Shown one piece after another: positions 1 through 9,300 of a stretch of DNA of 45,300 bases. Below the pieces are notes generated by a model that saw only the letters and a list, made by a program, of their open reading frames with translations, was not told the origin of the DNA and searched no databases. Position numbers and translations under genes: made by a program. How positions within the stretch are numbered: position 1 is the first letter of the stretch; each line of letters begins with the position of its first letter. The DNA comes from Methylobacterium marchantiae. Its GTDB lineage: Bacteria; Pseudomonadota; Alphaproteobacteria; Rhizobiales; Beijerinckiaceae. The stretch covers positions 1 through 45,300 of the forward strand of contig NZ_BPQT01000041.1 of the NCBI RefSeq assembly GCF_022179405.1, read 5' to 3'.

Positions 1-144
1 GTCGCCGGACAGACACTGAGCCGAATCGCGTCTCCAGATATGGGCGCTTGCGACAGCGCCTATCGCAGCCGAAATCTTATGTATGAGCGGCCGATTCCAT
101 ATCTCTGGCACGCTCCTGAGCCGGTTCTGACCCTCCGATGTTGA
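1..144 (+). other. open frame entering from the left edge, unassigned
   Basis: The plus strand is open from base 1 to a TGA at 142-144, giving about 47 residues that end in TLRC. The start, if there is one, lies outside the window. I recognise no motif, and the opposite strand is also open here, so this may be chance. It could be the 3' end of a gene transcribed rightwards or plain spacer. Confidence 0.15.
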
Positions 145-157
145 GACTGTTGGGTCG

Positions 158-460
158 CTATCGTCGATTGCCGCCTCCGGTAGTGGGGGTTGCGACTTCC
201 GGCTTGTAAGCATTGCCGACGCGGCCAGAATTGTTCGCACGGCTCTCGGCGCCGACCGCACCAAACGCTTCGCTGCCGACGGAGCCGGGCCCGCTGTTAT
301 CGATGCCGCCTGGCTTTACCACCGGAACATTCCGACATTCCCGGTGTCGTCATAGACGAGAGACCGGCTGCTTGATCTCGGCTGGTCCGCTCGACTGAGC
401 AAAGTTCGGCACCGATGCCGTCAGCAACAGCGCAAAAGCTGAAGTCGCAAGCTTCGCCAT
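158..460 (-). pseudogene. broken small exported Gly-rich protein
   Basis: From ATG at 460 the minus strand encodes a clear signal peptide (MAKLATSAFALLLTAS, then a likely AQ cleavage area near residue 22) and stops at an in-frame TGA at 350-352, codon 37. The same frame then stays open to a TAG at 158-160. That second part is rich in Gly, Asn and Ser (GGIDNSGPGSVGSEAFGAVG and so on) and ends in GGGNRR. This composition fits a small secreted or periplasmic low-complexity protein of 100 codons. Either one nonsense codon broke it, or a pair of compensating frameshifts did: the stretch around the stop reads MTTPGMS in another frame, closer in composition to its flanks. I cannot name a family. A weak ribosome site (GGGATG) precedes the ATG. 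Confidence 0.5.
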
Positions 461-592
461 AATTCATCCCAAGGCTCACGATGGATCAATGGGACATCAA
501 CCGATGCGACGAATGGAAGTTTGAAGCTTAGCCGCGCAACTCGTGCGCGATTGTCGGTATCTCAAGACCCTCAAGAGTGGCGGCTCGAAACT

Positions 593-772
593 TCATGAAG
601 CGTGGCTATCATTGATACGCTCCGCTACTTCTGCTGACGAAATATCGTGTGTCGTCCTTAAATCGTGACCATCGCTTCCCGGCGTGATGTCATCCTGTTC
701 CATTGAGACGTTGGTCGGCTTATCCGGAAGCGGCGGCCAGATCGGGCGATCCGGTTGTAGCGGCTTTCTCAT
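593..772 (-). CDS. small hypothetical protein, 59 aa
   Basis: The ATG at 772 is chosen over an earlier one at 829 because a strong ribosome binding site (GGAGG) lies seven bases upstream of it. The product starts MRKPLQPDRPIWPPLP and ends in an acidic, polar tail (SSAEVAERINDSHAS). It has no signal peptide or membrane segment. I do not recognise the family. The region has few genes and lower coding density than the rest of the window, so expression is uncertain; the ribosome site is the main support. Confidence 0.35.
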   Translation of the reverse strand: MRKPLQPDRPIWPPLPDKPTNVSMEQDDITPGSDGHDLRTTHDISSAEVAERINDSHAS

Positions 773-1048
773 GAAACGGCCTCCAGCGATCAGCACCAAG
801 CATGCGATCTCTGGGATACGATATGCCAAGATTTTTGCAAATGCTCGCTAGTCTTCGATCCCGGCCATTCAGGTCGAAATCCGGCGCGTCAGCCCATGCA
901 TCGCATGACATCGTCCACTTCGGATGTCTCCGAAGCGGATGATCGAATGAGAAAATTCCGTCTGATGATCAGGCCTTACAGTCGAACTCCGCAGCCCGGC
1001 GGCATGATCCGCGGCCGATCGGGTCTACGCGATCGCGAAAAGGCTGCC

Positions 1049-1246
1049 TTAGCGCTCACCGAAGCCGGACAGCAGCTTCTCGATCTGGGCGAGCCCATTT
1101 TCCTTCGCCTTCGCCTCGCTGGTGAGGCTGCGATCTGAACGCTGGACCAGCTTGCCGCCCTTGCGGATAGCCCACTGATAGGTCGCGCCCTCGGTACGTG
1201 GGCTCAGGATCTCGAGGGTGTAGGGGTAGGTCGATGTCTCAGTCAT
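1049..1246 (-). CDS. small hypothetical protein, 65 aa
   Basis: The ATG at 1246 is preceded by a purine-rich ribosome site (AGGGGAC). The 65-residue product begins MTETSTYPYTLEILSP and contains a Trp-Ala-Ile-Arg-Lys patch followed by a predicted helix (EAKAKENGLAQIEKLL). That layout, a short strand-rich half and then a helix, looks like a compact folded domain, and codon use is GC-rich like the core genes. A longer frame starting at 1369 adds 41 residues that look random, so it was not used. No function can be assigned. Confidence 0.5.
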   Translation of the reverse strand: MTETSTYPYTLEILSPRTEGATYQWAIRKGGKLVQRSDRSLTSEAKAKENGLAQIEKLLSGFGER

Positions 1247-1442
1247 GTCCCCTATATGGCGCAAGCCGAGCGTGCCTTCCACCCTTTGGCGGCACCCGAA
1301 AGGCGTCATTCGCGCAGCATGACGCCCGAAAGGGAAGCATTTCGACCGCGTGGAGACGCTGACCTTCATTGCTTGGAACGTGCAGTCAGGTTCGTCAGCG
1401 TCATTGGATGGATCAGAATGCTGTCGTCGATTCGCTTCGCGT

Positions 1443-3074
1443 TCAAGCGTCGGCCTCTGCGAAACGCCGCGTATCGACGAAGGTACGCCCGTCCGGAAAG
1501 CGATAGCTGACGCTTTCGGAAAGACGGCCGTTTGCCCGTATCAGGATCGCGGAGGGGCCGGTGAGGTCGCCGGCCCGCGCCAGAGCCTCGGCCACCGTCA
1601 TCGGAACGTCGCGGCCGCCACCGAGTTGGCGCCACCACTGGACCGCCTTCTCACGTGGATAGCCAGTCCGCTCCAGGGCGATCCGTACCCTGTGGCTCCC
1701 ACCGTCCTCAGTCTGGAGATCCACGTCCAAACTGCCGGAGCCCACGTGTCGACCGAGCCGCCACCGCGTGACGCTGCGCCAGACAGGGACGTCGCGCGAC
1801 AGGATCGGATGCTCGTCCTCGGCCGCCGCTTCATGGCTCGGTCCCTCTTGGTCCGCCTCGTCAGGTTCGACCCAACACCCTTCGCAAGTGCTGGCATTGA
1901 GCGGGATGAGCGCGCCACAGCCGGGACATGGCTTGGCCCGAACTTCGCCCTCCCGACCCTTGATCGCGGCGGCGCTGCGCGCCGTGACGATGTCCACAGG
2001 TCCGTGCATCCGCACCAGCCCGGCATAATCGAGGATAAGCGCATCCGCTTTGCCCGATGCCGTGCGCAGTGCACGCCCCACTTGCTGGACATAGAGGCCG
2101 GTGCTCTGGGTCGGCCGCAACAGCGCAATGAGGTCCACCCGCGGGACGTTGAACCCGGTAGAGAGCACGCTGACGGAAGTGAGGCAGCGCAGTCGCCCCT
2201 CGGAGAAGTCACGCAGGATTCGGTCGCGCTCGCGTTTGCCCGTCTCGCCCGTCACCATCTCGCAGGTGTAGCCTTCCGCTCTGACGGCGTCGCGCACCGC
2301 CTCGGCATGGGCGATACCGGCGCAGAAGGCGAGCCAAGCCCGGCGTTCGCGTCCAAAGACCGCCATCTCCTCGACGGCGGCACGGGTGATCCAATCCTGA
2401 TTCACGGCCGCTTCCAAGGCACTGGGGACGTAGTCGCCCCCGCGCTTGCCGACGCCGGAGACATCGAGCGCCGTGGCGGTTGCCTTGCAGATCAGCGGGG
2501 CGAGGTAGCCCTGGTGGATGAGGTCGCCGACATTGGCCTCGTAGACGATGCGCTCGAACAATCGCCCCTCGCCTTCGTCCAGACGGCCACTGTCGAGACG
2601 GTACGGGGTGGCGGTGAGTCCGACGACGCGCAGGTGCGGTCGCGCTGCCCGCAAGGCCGCGAGGAAACGGCCATATCGGGTCTCGCCGTTGCGCGGAATC
2701 AGGTGAGCTTCATCGACCACGACGACGTCGAAGGCACCGATCGCTTCGATGCGGTTCCAGACCGACTGGATGCCGCAGAACAGGATCTGGGTCGTCGTAT
2801 CGCGGCGGTCGAGTCCGGCAGAGTAGATGCCGGCTGGCGCATCGGGCCAGTAGGCCATGAGCTCGCGGTGGTTCTGGGCGATGAGTTCGCGGGTGTGGGT
2901 GACGATGACGACCCGCGCCTCGGGACGAGCGGCGATCACTTCCCGAACCAGAGCGGCGATGACGAAGGCCTTGCCAGCCCCTGTCGGCAGCACGATCAGC
3001 CCGTTGCCGGCATCGTTTCGCCATGAAGCGTAGAGGGCATCGAGGCTGGCACGCTGGTAGGGTCTGAGATCCAT
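1443..3074 (-). CDS. RadD/YejH-like DEAD/DEAH superfamily 2 helicase
   Basis: This 543-residue protein is an SF2 helicase of the type III restriction subunit R/RadD group; E. coli RadD acts in double-strand break repair and RecA-mediated recombination. It starts DLRPYQ (Q motif area). Walker A is PTGAGKA at 30-36, Walker B DEAH at 121-124, motif III TATP at 154-157, a helicase C domain covers about 245-350 with motif VI QQVGRALR near 330, and a zinc ribbon has CPGC at 383-386 and CEGC at 397-400. E. coli RadD also has Cys motifs after the helicase core. The position after the Walker A lysine is Ala, where Ser or Thr is normal, so ATPase activity may be altered. A GTG at 3113 would add 13 residues; the ATG is chosen because DLRPYQ is where relatives begin. 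It follows a small minus-strand hypothetical gene, possibly in one operon. Confidence 0.85.
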   Translation of the reverse strand: MDLRPYQRASLDALYASWRNDAGNGLIVLPTGAGKAFVIAALVREVIAARPEARVVIVTHTRELIAQNHRELMAYWPDAPAGIYSAGLDRRDTTTQILFCGIQSVWNRIEAIGAFDVVVVDEAHLIPRNGETRYGRFLAALRAARPHLRVVGLTATPYRLDSGRLDEGEGRLFERIVYEANVGDLIHQGYLAPLICKATATALDVSGVGKRGGDYVPSALEAAVNQDWITRAAVEEMAVFGRERRAWLAFCAGIAHAEAVRDAVRAEGYTCEMVTGETGKRERDRILRDFSEGRLRCLTSVSVLSTGFNVPRVDLIALLRPTQSTGLYVQQVGRALRTASGKADALILDYAGLVRMHGPVDIVTARSAAAIKGREGEVRAKPCPGCGALIPLNASTCEGCWVEPDEADQEGPSHEAAAEDEHPILSRDVPVWRSVTRWRLGRHVGSGSLDVDLQTEDGGSHRVRIALERTGYPREKAVQWWRQLGGGRDVPMTVAEALARAGDLTGPSAILIRANGRLSESVSYRFPDGRTFVDTRRFAEADA

Positions 3075-3140
3075 CGCCGGCTGTCTAAGGCCGTTCACCG
3101 AGAACTGGAACACCCGCCGCGACAGGGCACTCCCTATGGA

Positions 3141-3374
3141 TCATGTATCTTCGTGGGACATTTCCTCGCGCATTACCTTGGCGATGCGTTCGACCATACC
3201 TTGCGACAGACGAACGAATTGCCCGGTGCCGTGCCCACGTCCGTCGAGGAGTTCGGCGAAGACAGGTCTCGCCGGCTCGCAGGCGAGAGACGCAACGGGC
3301 CTCGTATTGCGCCGTTTGGCCCGCAATCGCTCGGCCAGCGCATCGGGAACGAAGGGATCGCGCACGACGTGCAT
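3141..3374 (-). CDS. hypothetical protein upstream of the helicase, 77 aa
   Basis: The frame runs from ATG at 3374, with an AGGAG directly in front of it (closer than ideal), to TGA at 3141. The product begins MHVVRDPFVPDALAERLRAK, is Arg-rich and has no signal or membrane segment. Codon use is GC-ending like a real gene. It lies just upstream of the helicase on the same strand, 66 bases before the helicase ATG, so the two may be cotranscribed. An in-frame TAG sits 13 codons before the ATG, which limits any extension. I do not recognise the family. Confidence 0.4.
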   Translation of the reverse strand: MHVVRDPFVPDALAERLRAKRRNTRPVASLACEPARPVFAELLDGRGHGTGQFVRLSQGMVERIAKVMREEMSHEDT

Positions 3375-3705
3375 CTCCTGCCAGGACCGATCTTCCGGGT
3401 CGGCATGGAGCTAGGCGCGAGGAGTTGCCGAGGCCTTAAGGCCGAGGCAGTTGCGCGTTGCAAGTTCACCGGACCGGCCTTCCGCCGGGACCGAAGTTCG
3501 GTCGAAACCAAGCAGGTCGAACAGACAGCGCCAACCTTCCGTCGGCGTAGGACAATGCCGGGGCGAGGAACGATGGCCGGTCCGCTGGACCTCTCTCCAC
3601 GTTCCTGGCATCACCTCCGACCATACGGGGAGCCCCCCGACGCTTCCCCCCTACGGCTCGTATGCTGGCCAGCTTCCGACCAATCGTCACCCCGCGAACC
3701 CGCCG
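3375..3705. other. 331-bp gap without a convincing gene
   Basis: Several short frames overlap here on both strands. The best minus-strand one (3411-3614, 67 aa) has no ribosome site or recognisable motif, though its end (RSGELATRNCLGLKAS) is not obviously random. The plus-strand frame that continues into the amidase from 3451 is rich in Arg, Pro and Ser and lacks amidase-like sequence. I see no tRNA, terminator or repeat. Confidence 0.4.
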
Positions 3706-4962
3706 ATGCCGATGCTCTCGCTCCTGTCGCTCCGCGCCCGTATCGAGGCGGGCTCGCTCACCCCATCGCAGGCCGTCGCGCTGACCAGAGCGGCGATCGC
3801 GGAGCACGAGCCGTCGGTTCGCGCACTGGTCACGAGCGATCCCGATCCCGTAGTGCCCGAAATGGGGCCGCTGGCCGGTATCGCGGTGGGCATCAAGGAC
3901 ATCATCGACACCGCCCACCTGCCGACGCAGATGGGATCGTCGATCTACACCGGTTGGCAACCCCGCGCCGATGCGCCGATCGTGGCTCGGCTGAAGGCGC
4001 TCGGCGCAGTGCCCATCGCCAAGACCACAACGACCGCTTTCGCCTTCATCGATCCGACCGAGACGTGCAATCCGCGGGCGCCTGGGCGGACACCGGGCGG
4101 CTCGTCGTCGGGCTCGGCTGCGGCCGTCGCCGCGGGAATGCTGCCATTGGCCCTGGGCACCCAGACCGGCGGTTCGGTCATCCGCCCGGCGGCCTATTGC
4201 GGGGTGGTCGGCGTGAAGCCGTCGTTCCGGCTGCTGCCGACGGTCGGGGTCAAGTGCTTCTCGTGGACCCTCGACACCCTCGGCCTTTTCGCGGCGACCG
4301 CGGCCGATGCCGCTCATGCCCTCGCCCTCATCGCCGGCCGGCCGGAGATCGAACGTCCGGTCGGCGCGCCGCGGATCGGCCTCCTGCTCCCGGAATTCTG
4401 CGACGCGGCCGAACCAGAGGCATTGGGCGCGCTTGACCATGCACGGGTCGCGGCCGAGGCGGCAGGTGCGAGCATCCGCGCCTTCTCGCTCCCCGACCTG
4501 TTCAAGGAGGCGTTCGACCAGCACGCCACGATTCAAGATTTCGAATCCGCGCAGGCCCTTGCCTGGGAATATACGACGCATCACGAGACATTGCCGCCGT
4601 TCCTGCGTGCCCATCTCGACATGGCCCAATCGATCGATGCCGCCGCCTACGACGCGGCGCGGCGCATCGCGCATCACGCGCGGCGCAGCCTCAGGGATAT
4701 CCTGCGGAACGCCGATATCGACGTCATCCTCACTCTCTCGGCCCCCGGCTTCGCTCCCCAAGGCTACGCCTCGACCGGTGATTCGCGGTTCAACCGCCTC
4801 TGGACGATGATGGGCGTTCCGTGCGTCACCGTGCCGGTACCGGGGGAGGATGCTCCGCTCGGGGTCCAGGTCATCGCCGGGTTCGGCCATGACGCTCGGG
4901 CACTGTCCGCGGCGACGTTCCTGGAACAGACTCTCGCGGAGCGGAGTCGAGATTACGGCTGA
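3706..4962 (+). CDS. amidase signature family hydrolase
   Basis: The 418-residue product belongs to the amidase signature family, cytosolic Ser-cisSer-Lys hydrolases of amide bonds that include GatA, nitrile-pathway amidases and AtzF. The Lys is K64 in GIKDIIDT, the cis-Ser lies in the Gly-Ser loop TPGGSSSGSA (about residue 134), and the nucleophile is S157 in GTQTGGSVIRP. All three are present, so it is predicted active. The frame stays open back to 3451, but the upstream residues are not amidase-like; the ATG at 3706, just before MPMLSLLSLRARIEAG, fits family length. No gatC or gatB neighbours are present, so this is unlikely to be the tRNA amidotransferase subunit. The substrate cannot be read from sequence. 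Confidence 0.88.
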   Translation: MPMLSLLSLRARIEAGSLTPSQAVALTRAAIAEHEPSVRALVTSDPDPVVPEMGPLAGIAVGIKDIIDTAHLPTQMGSSIYTGWQPRADAPIVARLKALGAVPIAKTTTTAFAFIDPTETCNPRAPGRTPGGSSSGSAAAVAAGMLPLALGTQTGGSVIRPAAYCGVVGVKPSFRLLPTVGVKCFSWTLDTLGLFAATAADAAHALALIAGRPEIERPVGAPRIGLLLPEFCDAAEPEALGALDHARVAAEAAGASIRAFSLPDLFKEAFDQHATIQDFESAQALAWEYTTHHETLPPFLRAHLDMAQSIDAAAYDAARRIAHHARRSLRDILRNADIDVILTLSAPGFAPQGYASTGDSRFNRLWTMMGVPCVTVPVPGEDAPLGVQVIAGFGHDARALSAATFLEQTLAERSRDYG

Positions 4963-5129
4963 CGCAGCGATGCTGGACGACAGAATTTTCATGCGAGTGT
5001 CATGTAGAGGAAAACCTTAATCGCCCGAGCGTCATGAAAACGCCGGTGCCGCGGTGCAGGAGCGCGCGAGGCGGCCTCGCTGCTCGCGAATCTGTCCGAA
5101 CTATCCGCCGAACGGTGAGCCACGTGTCC

Positions 5130-6323
5130 ATGCGCCTGTTCCGGCTTCTCACGATCGTGCCGCTGCTCGCGACCTCCGGTCCGCTCTACGCGGTGGAGAC
5201 GCCGCCGGCGATCGATGCAACGGCGCCCGCGCCTGCGGTGACCATCGTTCCGGCCGCCGATCGCGAGATCGTCGAGCAGGCCGTCGTCACCGGTACGCTG
5301 GTTCCGCGCGACGAGATCCTGGTGGCTCCCGAGATCGAGGGCTACCGCATCACCGAACTCTTCGTTGAGGAGGGCGCGGAGGTCGAGAAGGGGGACGTTC
5401 TGGCGCGGCTCTCCCTGGAAATGATCGCCACCCAGGAGGCCGCCAACATGGCTGCCATCGCCAAGGCGGAGGCGGCGATCGTCCAGGCCCGCAGTCAGAT
5501 CGTCCAGTCCGAGGCGGCTCAAGTCGAGGCCAATCTCTCGCTCGAGCGTTCGCGCTCCCTGCTCAGGACAGGAAACGCCACGGCGGCGGTGCTGGAGCAG
5601 CGTATCTCCGCAGCCCAGGGAAGCGAGGGTCGGCTTGCTTCCGCGAAGGGCGGCCTGCAACTCGCCGAGGCCGATCTTGCCGCGGCACGCGCGCAGAGCA
5701 CGGAGATCGCGCTCCGCCGCGCCCGCACCGACATCAAGGCGCCGGAGAGCGGCATCGTCAGCCGCCGCACCGCGAGGGTCGGTGCGACGGCGACCTCCGT
5801 CGGTGAGCCGTTGTTCCGACTGATCGCACGCGGCGAGATCGAGCTCGAAGGCGAGGTGCCGGAAACCTGGATGCCCCGGATCAAGCGCGGCAACGCCGTG
5901 AGGCTTGAAGCCGAACAGGGACGAATCGTGATGGGGAAGGTCCGGCGGATCGATCCCGAGATCGACCGGCTGACGAGGCTCGGCAAGATCCGGATCAGCC
6001 TCGACCGCGACCCTTCCCTGCGCATCGGCGCCTTCGCCCGCGGGAAGGTCGAGGTGGCGCGGCGGAACTCGGTGGCCGTTCCTCTGTCTGCCGTGCTCTA
6101 CGGGATCGACGGGTCGGCCCTCGTCTACGTGGTGGAGGACGGCAAGGTCGAGGCCCGCAAGGTCGTCTCCGGCCTGGCCGCGGATGGCTTCATGGAGATC
6201 CGCGACGGCCTGAGATCGGGCGAGGCGGTCGTCGCGCGGGCCAGCAGCTTCCTGCGCCACGGCGACCGGGTGCGGGCCGTCCAGTCGAAGGCCGAGGCTG
6301 CGGCCACCGTGACTCCCCGCTGA
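5130..6323 (+). CDS. RND efflux periplasmic adaptor (membrane fusion protein)
   Basis: The 397-residue protein is the periplasmic adaptor of a tripartite RND pump. It has an N-terminal signal peptide or membrane anchor (MRLFRLLTIVPLLATSGPLYA), a first lipoyl half-motif near VAPEIEGYRITELFVEEGAEV, a long alpha-helical hairpin rich in Ala, Glu and Gln (about residues 105-195), the second lipoyl half (IKAPESGIVSRRTARVG), and beta-barrel and membrane-proximal domains (ELEGEVPETW through VVARASSFL). A GTG at 5124 two codons earlier is an equally possible start, with GGTGAG in front. An ATG at 5034 gives an Arg-rich, unlikely N-terminus. The pump gene starts 18 bp downstream, so the two form an operon. 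No regulator or TolC-like channel gene is adjacent. Confidence 0.9.
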   Translation: MRLFRLLTIVPLLATSGPLYAVETPPAIDATAPAPAVTIVPAADREIVEQAVVTGTLVPRDEILVAPEIEGYRITELFVEEGAEVEKGDVLARLSLEMIATQEAANMAAIAKAEAAIVQARSQIVQSEAAQVEANLSLERSRSLLRTGNATAAVLEQRISAAQGSEGRLASAKGGLQLAEADLAAARAQSTEIALRRARTDIKAPESGIVSRRTARVGATATSVGEPLFRLIARGEIELEGEVPETWMPRIKRGNAVRLEAEQGRIVMGKVRRIDPEIDRLTRLGKIRISLDRDPSLRIGAFARGKVEVARRNSVAVPLSAVLYGIDGSALVYVVEDGKVEARKVVSGLAADGFMEIRDGLRSGEAVVARASSFLRHGDRVRAVQSKAEAAATVTPR

Positions 6324-6341
6324 GATCGGACCGGACAGCCC

Positions 6342-9300
6342 ATGCGCCTCAACGTCTCCGCCTGGGCGATCCGCAGGCCGATCACCTCGATCGTCCTTTT
6401 TCTGGTCCTGATGATCCTTGGGCTCGTCAGCTTCCGCTCGTTGCCGATCACGCAATTCCCGAACATCGACATCCCGATCGTGGCGATCCAGGTCACCCAG
6501 GCCGGCGCGGCTCCCTCCGAGTTGCAGACCCAGGTGACGAAGGTGGTGGAGGATGCCGTCGCCGGGGTGAAGGGCGTCAAGCACATCATCTCGACGATTT
6601 CCGAAGGTGTCTCGGCCACCACCATCGAGTTCCGTCTCGAAGTGAACGTCGATCGTGCCGTCAACGACGTGAAGGATGCCATCGCCAAGGTGCGGGTGAC
6701 TCTTCCCCGGACCATCGACGAGCCGATCATCAGCCGCGTCGAGATCGCCGGCCTGCCGATCATGGTCTACGGCGCCTCGGCGCCGGCGATGACGCCGGAA
6801 GACCTGTCCTGGCTCATCGACGACGTCATCGCCCGTCAGATCCAGGGAGTGAAGGGCGTCGGCGGGGTCGAGCGGCTGGGCGGCGTCGCCCGCGAAATCC
6901 GGGTCACGCTGAAACCCGACCGCCTGCTGGCGCTCGGCATCACTGCCGCCGATGTGAACCGGCAACTCCGTCTTACCTCGGCCGACATGGCCGGTGGGCG
7001 CGGCGAACTCGGCGGTCAGGAACAGTCGATCCGGACGCTGGCGGGTGCCGCCAGCCTCGAAACTCTGTCCCAGACCTCCATCGTAGTCCCTGGCAACCGG
7101 AAGGTCCGTCTCGACGAGTTGGCGACGCTGGTCGACGGCTCTGAGGAGCCTCGTACCTTCGCGCGGTTCAATGGCGAGCCGGTCGTCGCATTCGCGATCT
7201 CGCGCTCGACGGGAGCCAGCGATGCCGACGTCGCCGCCGCGGTCGCGCGCAAGATCGCTGATCTCGGAGTGAAGAACCCTGGCGTCCGCTTCGACCTGAT
7301 CGACACCTCCGTCACCAACACGGTCGGCAATTATCACTCGGCGATGCTGAGCCTGATCGAGGGTGCGGCGCTGGCCGTCTTCGTGGTCTTCATCTTCCTG
7401 CGCGACTGGCGGGCGACGCTGATCGCCTCCATCGCGCTCCCCCTGTCCGTGCTGCCGACCTTCTGGGTGATGAGCACCCTGGGCTTCTCGCTCAACGCCG
7501 TCAGCCTGCTCGCCATCACCCTCGTCACCGGCATTCTGGTGGACGACGCCATCGTCGAGATCGAGAACATCGTGCGGCACATGCGGATGGGTAAATCCGC
7601 CTATCGCGCGTCCTTGGAAGCGGCCGACGAGATCGGTCTCGCGGTCATCGCGATCACGGCGACGATCATCGCCATCTTCGCGCCGGTCTCGTTCATGAGC
7701 GGTATCGCCGGCCAGTATTTCAAGCAGTTCGGCCTGACCATCGCGGCGGCGGTCTTCATGTCGCTGCTGGTGGCGCGGCTGATCACGCCTTTGCTCGCCG
7801 CCTATTTCCTGCGCGATCACGGGCCGGACCATGAGCGCGAAGGACCGGTGATGCGCACCTACACGCGCGTCGTTGCCTGGTCGGTGAGGCACAAGTTCAT
7901 CACCCTCGTCCTCGGTCTCGTCTGCTTCGCAGCATCGATCATGTCCACTGGCCTTCTGCCGGCCGGCTTCCTGCCCGCCGAGGATGCGGCGCGGACGATC
8001 TTCGTGGTCGAGTTGCCGCCCGGTGCCCGGCTCGCCGACACCACCCGCGTCACGGACGCCCTCGTGGACAAGATCAGGGCCCTCCCTGAAGTCCGCAGCG
8101 TGTTCGTGGATGGCGGTCGCCAATTGCCGTCGAAGAAAGAGGTAAGACTTGCGAGCTTCACTATCAACCTGACGCCGAAGAACACGCGCCATCGCACCCA
8201 GAAGCAGCTCGACGTGGTCATCGGCAAGATTCTCAGGGAGGAGCCGGACATCCGGTTCTGGTCGCTTCGCAACAGCGGCCAGCGCGATCTCGCGTTGATC
8301 GTCTCCGGCCCCGACCTGCGTCTCGTGTCGGAGACCGCCGCGCAATTGCAGCGCGAGGCGGCCGCAGTGCCCCACCTCGTCAATGTCCTTTCCACCGCCC
8401 CCCTCGACCGCACCGAGATCCGCATACGCCCCAAGGCGGGTGTCGCGGCGGATCTCGGGGTTTCCACGGATCTGATTGCCGAGACGGTACGCGTCGGGAC
8501 GATCGGCGACATCGGCGCCAACCTCGCCAAGTTCAACGCCGTGGACCGGCAGGTGCCGATCCGGGTACAATTGCCTCTCGGATTGCGCGGAGACCTATCC
8601 CAGCTCGAGACCCTGAAAGTGCCGGTGAAGGGGGGCGCGTCGGTCCCTCTCTCCACGGTGGCCGACCTCAGCCTCGGCCGCGGCCCCACCGCCATCGACC
8701 GCTACGACCGCTCGATCCGCGTGGCCCTGGAGGCCGACATGGAGGGCTCGGACGCACTGGGCACCCTGATCGAATCTGTGATGGCGCTGCCGACCGCGAA
8801 GAACCTGCCGCCCGGCGTCGCCATCAGCCAGACCGGCGACGCCGAGATCATGGGCGAGGTGTTCGAAGGGTTCGCCCTCGCCATGGGCGCCGGCCTGATG
8901 ATGGTCTTCGGAGTGCTGGTGCTCCTGTTCGGAAACTTCCTTCAGCCGCTGACCATCCTGTTCTCGCTGCCGCTCTCCATCGGCGGTGCGATCCTCGGGC
9001 TCCTGATCTTCCACATGCCGATCTCGATGCCGGTGGTCATTGGCATCCTCATGCTGATGGGCGTCGTGACGAAGAACGCGATCATGCTGGTGGATTTCGC
9101 CATCGAGGAGATGGCGCGGGGCGTGGACCGCGCCACCGCCATCATCGATGCGGGGCGCAAGCGTGCCCGACCCATCGTCATGACCACCATCGCCATGGCG
9201 GCAGGTATGGTGCCCTCGGCCATGGCACTCGGCATCGGCGGCGAATTCCGTGCACCCATGGCCGTCGCCGTGATCGGCGGTCTGATCGTCTCGACCGGCC

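Noticed and set aside
1350-3026. 558-codon plus-strand frame opposite the helicase
   Set aside because: Antisense to clear helicase motifs; composition is typical of GC-rich shadow frames.
3706-4962. Amidase as GatA of the tRNA amidotransferase
   Set aside because: No gatB or gatC beside it and sequence lacks the usual GatA length and features.
4989-8570. 1193-codon open frame on the minus strand opposite the RND genes
   Set aside because: It is the antisense shadow of two well-supported efflux genes, is rich in Asp, Arg, His and Gly, and has no motif.
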